Shown here piece by piece: positions 63,946-64,000 of a DNA stretch of 64,000 bases; positions within the stretch are counted from its first letter, which is position 1, and every line of letters starts with the position of its first letter. The notes below the pieces were generated by a model. That model saw only the letters and a list, made by a program, of their open reading frames with translations, was not told where the DNA came from and made no database searches. Source of the stretch: Stenotrophomonas maltophilia (GTDB taxonomy: Bacteria > Pseudomonadota > Gammaproteobacteria > Xanthomonadales > Xanthomonadaceae); the NCBI RefSeq assembly GCF_004920835.1, contig NZ_QFHO01000014.1, positions 39,799 through 103,798 of the forward strand. Reading direction: 5' to 3'. The position numbers and the translations under genes were made by a program.

Positions 63946-64000
63946 GGCAGCTAAAGCAGGGGAGGGGGCCGAAGCTCTGCTTTCGCTTTTGCTTTTGATC

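Larger units (their letters stand above)
63601..64000. other. 400-bp repeat-rich end of the window
   Basis: No gene supported. Contents in order: terminator (63610-63637), a GCCGAA/GCCAAA-type imperfect tandem (about 63664-63685), large palindrome copy 2 (63709-63810), tandem REP pair (63853-63900), perfect 41-bp palindrome (63905-63945), and a GCTTTTG-rich run (63975-63998) cut by the window edge. Confidence 0.75.

Overview
This is a contiguous, high-GC, gene-dense stretch of a gammaproteobacterial chromosome. It is most likely Stenotrophomonas, probably the S. maltophilia complex. The evidence is the housekeeping genes, the Xanthomonadaceae-style TonB receptors, a probable Xanthomonadales type IV secretion effector, and above all many short palindromes headed by the tetranucleotide GTAG, the hallmark of the REP-like repeats of S. 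maltophilia. This assignment is inference from the sequence; no search was run. I see no rRNA, tRNA, CRISPR array, prophage or insertion sequence.

Layout. 1-13.9 kb: a cut-off secreted protein and an alkaline phosphatase lipoprotein, a dicarboxylate/amino-acid symporter, two NlpC/P60 cell-wall hydrolases, slyD, a DUF418 membrane protein, glutathione reductase, an EamA exporter overlapping an alkyltransferase-like (ATL) DNA-repair protein, a rhomboid protease, a phytoene-dehydrogenase-like flavoprotein and a VOC/PhnB protein. 13.9-29.7 kb: six consecutive minus-strand genes that look like a peptide-scavenging island: two M13 metallopeptidases (one with a broken zinc motif), an S9 peptidase and three TonB-dependent receptors, two of them close paralogues. 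29.9-45.3 kb: housekeeping genes (mrp/apbC, dcd, rimO, greB, a YjgR-type ATPase, a LysM lytic transglycosylase, rraB, psd, a SCO protein, prmB-aroC-2-hydroxyacid dehydrogenase, asd).

45.5-58.5 kb: fimV-like gene, truA, trpF, then trpB-lipoprotein-trpA, accD and glmM. Between trpF and trpB sit a Cys-rich lipoprotein, a large multidomain protein with a NlpC/P60-like centre, a peptidoglycan-binding domain and a C-terminus resembling the XVIPCD type IV secretion signal, and a divergent TrpI-like LysR regulator. The lipoprotein and the large protein look like an antibacterial immunity/effector pair and are the most exciting item here. 58.5-63.6 kb: a minus-strand envelope-polysaccharide cluster (deacetylase, GT4 glycosyltransferase, YejM-like sulfatase-fold protein) and an isopenicillin-N-synthase-like oxygenase.

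Intergenic DNA is unusually patterned. At least four families of palindromic repeats occupy gene ends, and in five genes the repeat itself supplies the stop codon and sometimes the last residues. Two large nested-palindrome elements (8991-9251 and 63709-63810) share flanks and an adjacent REP pair, and look like copies of one uncharacterised structured element.
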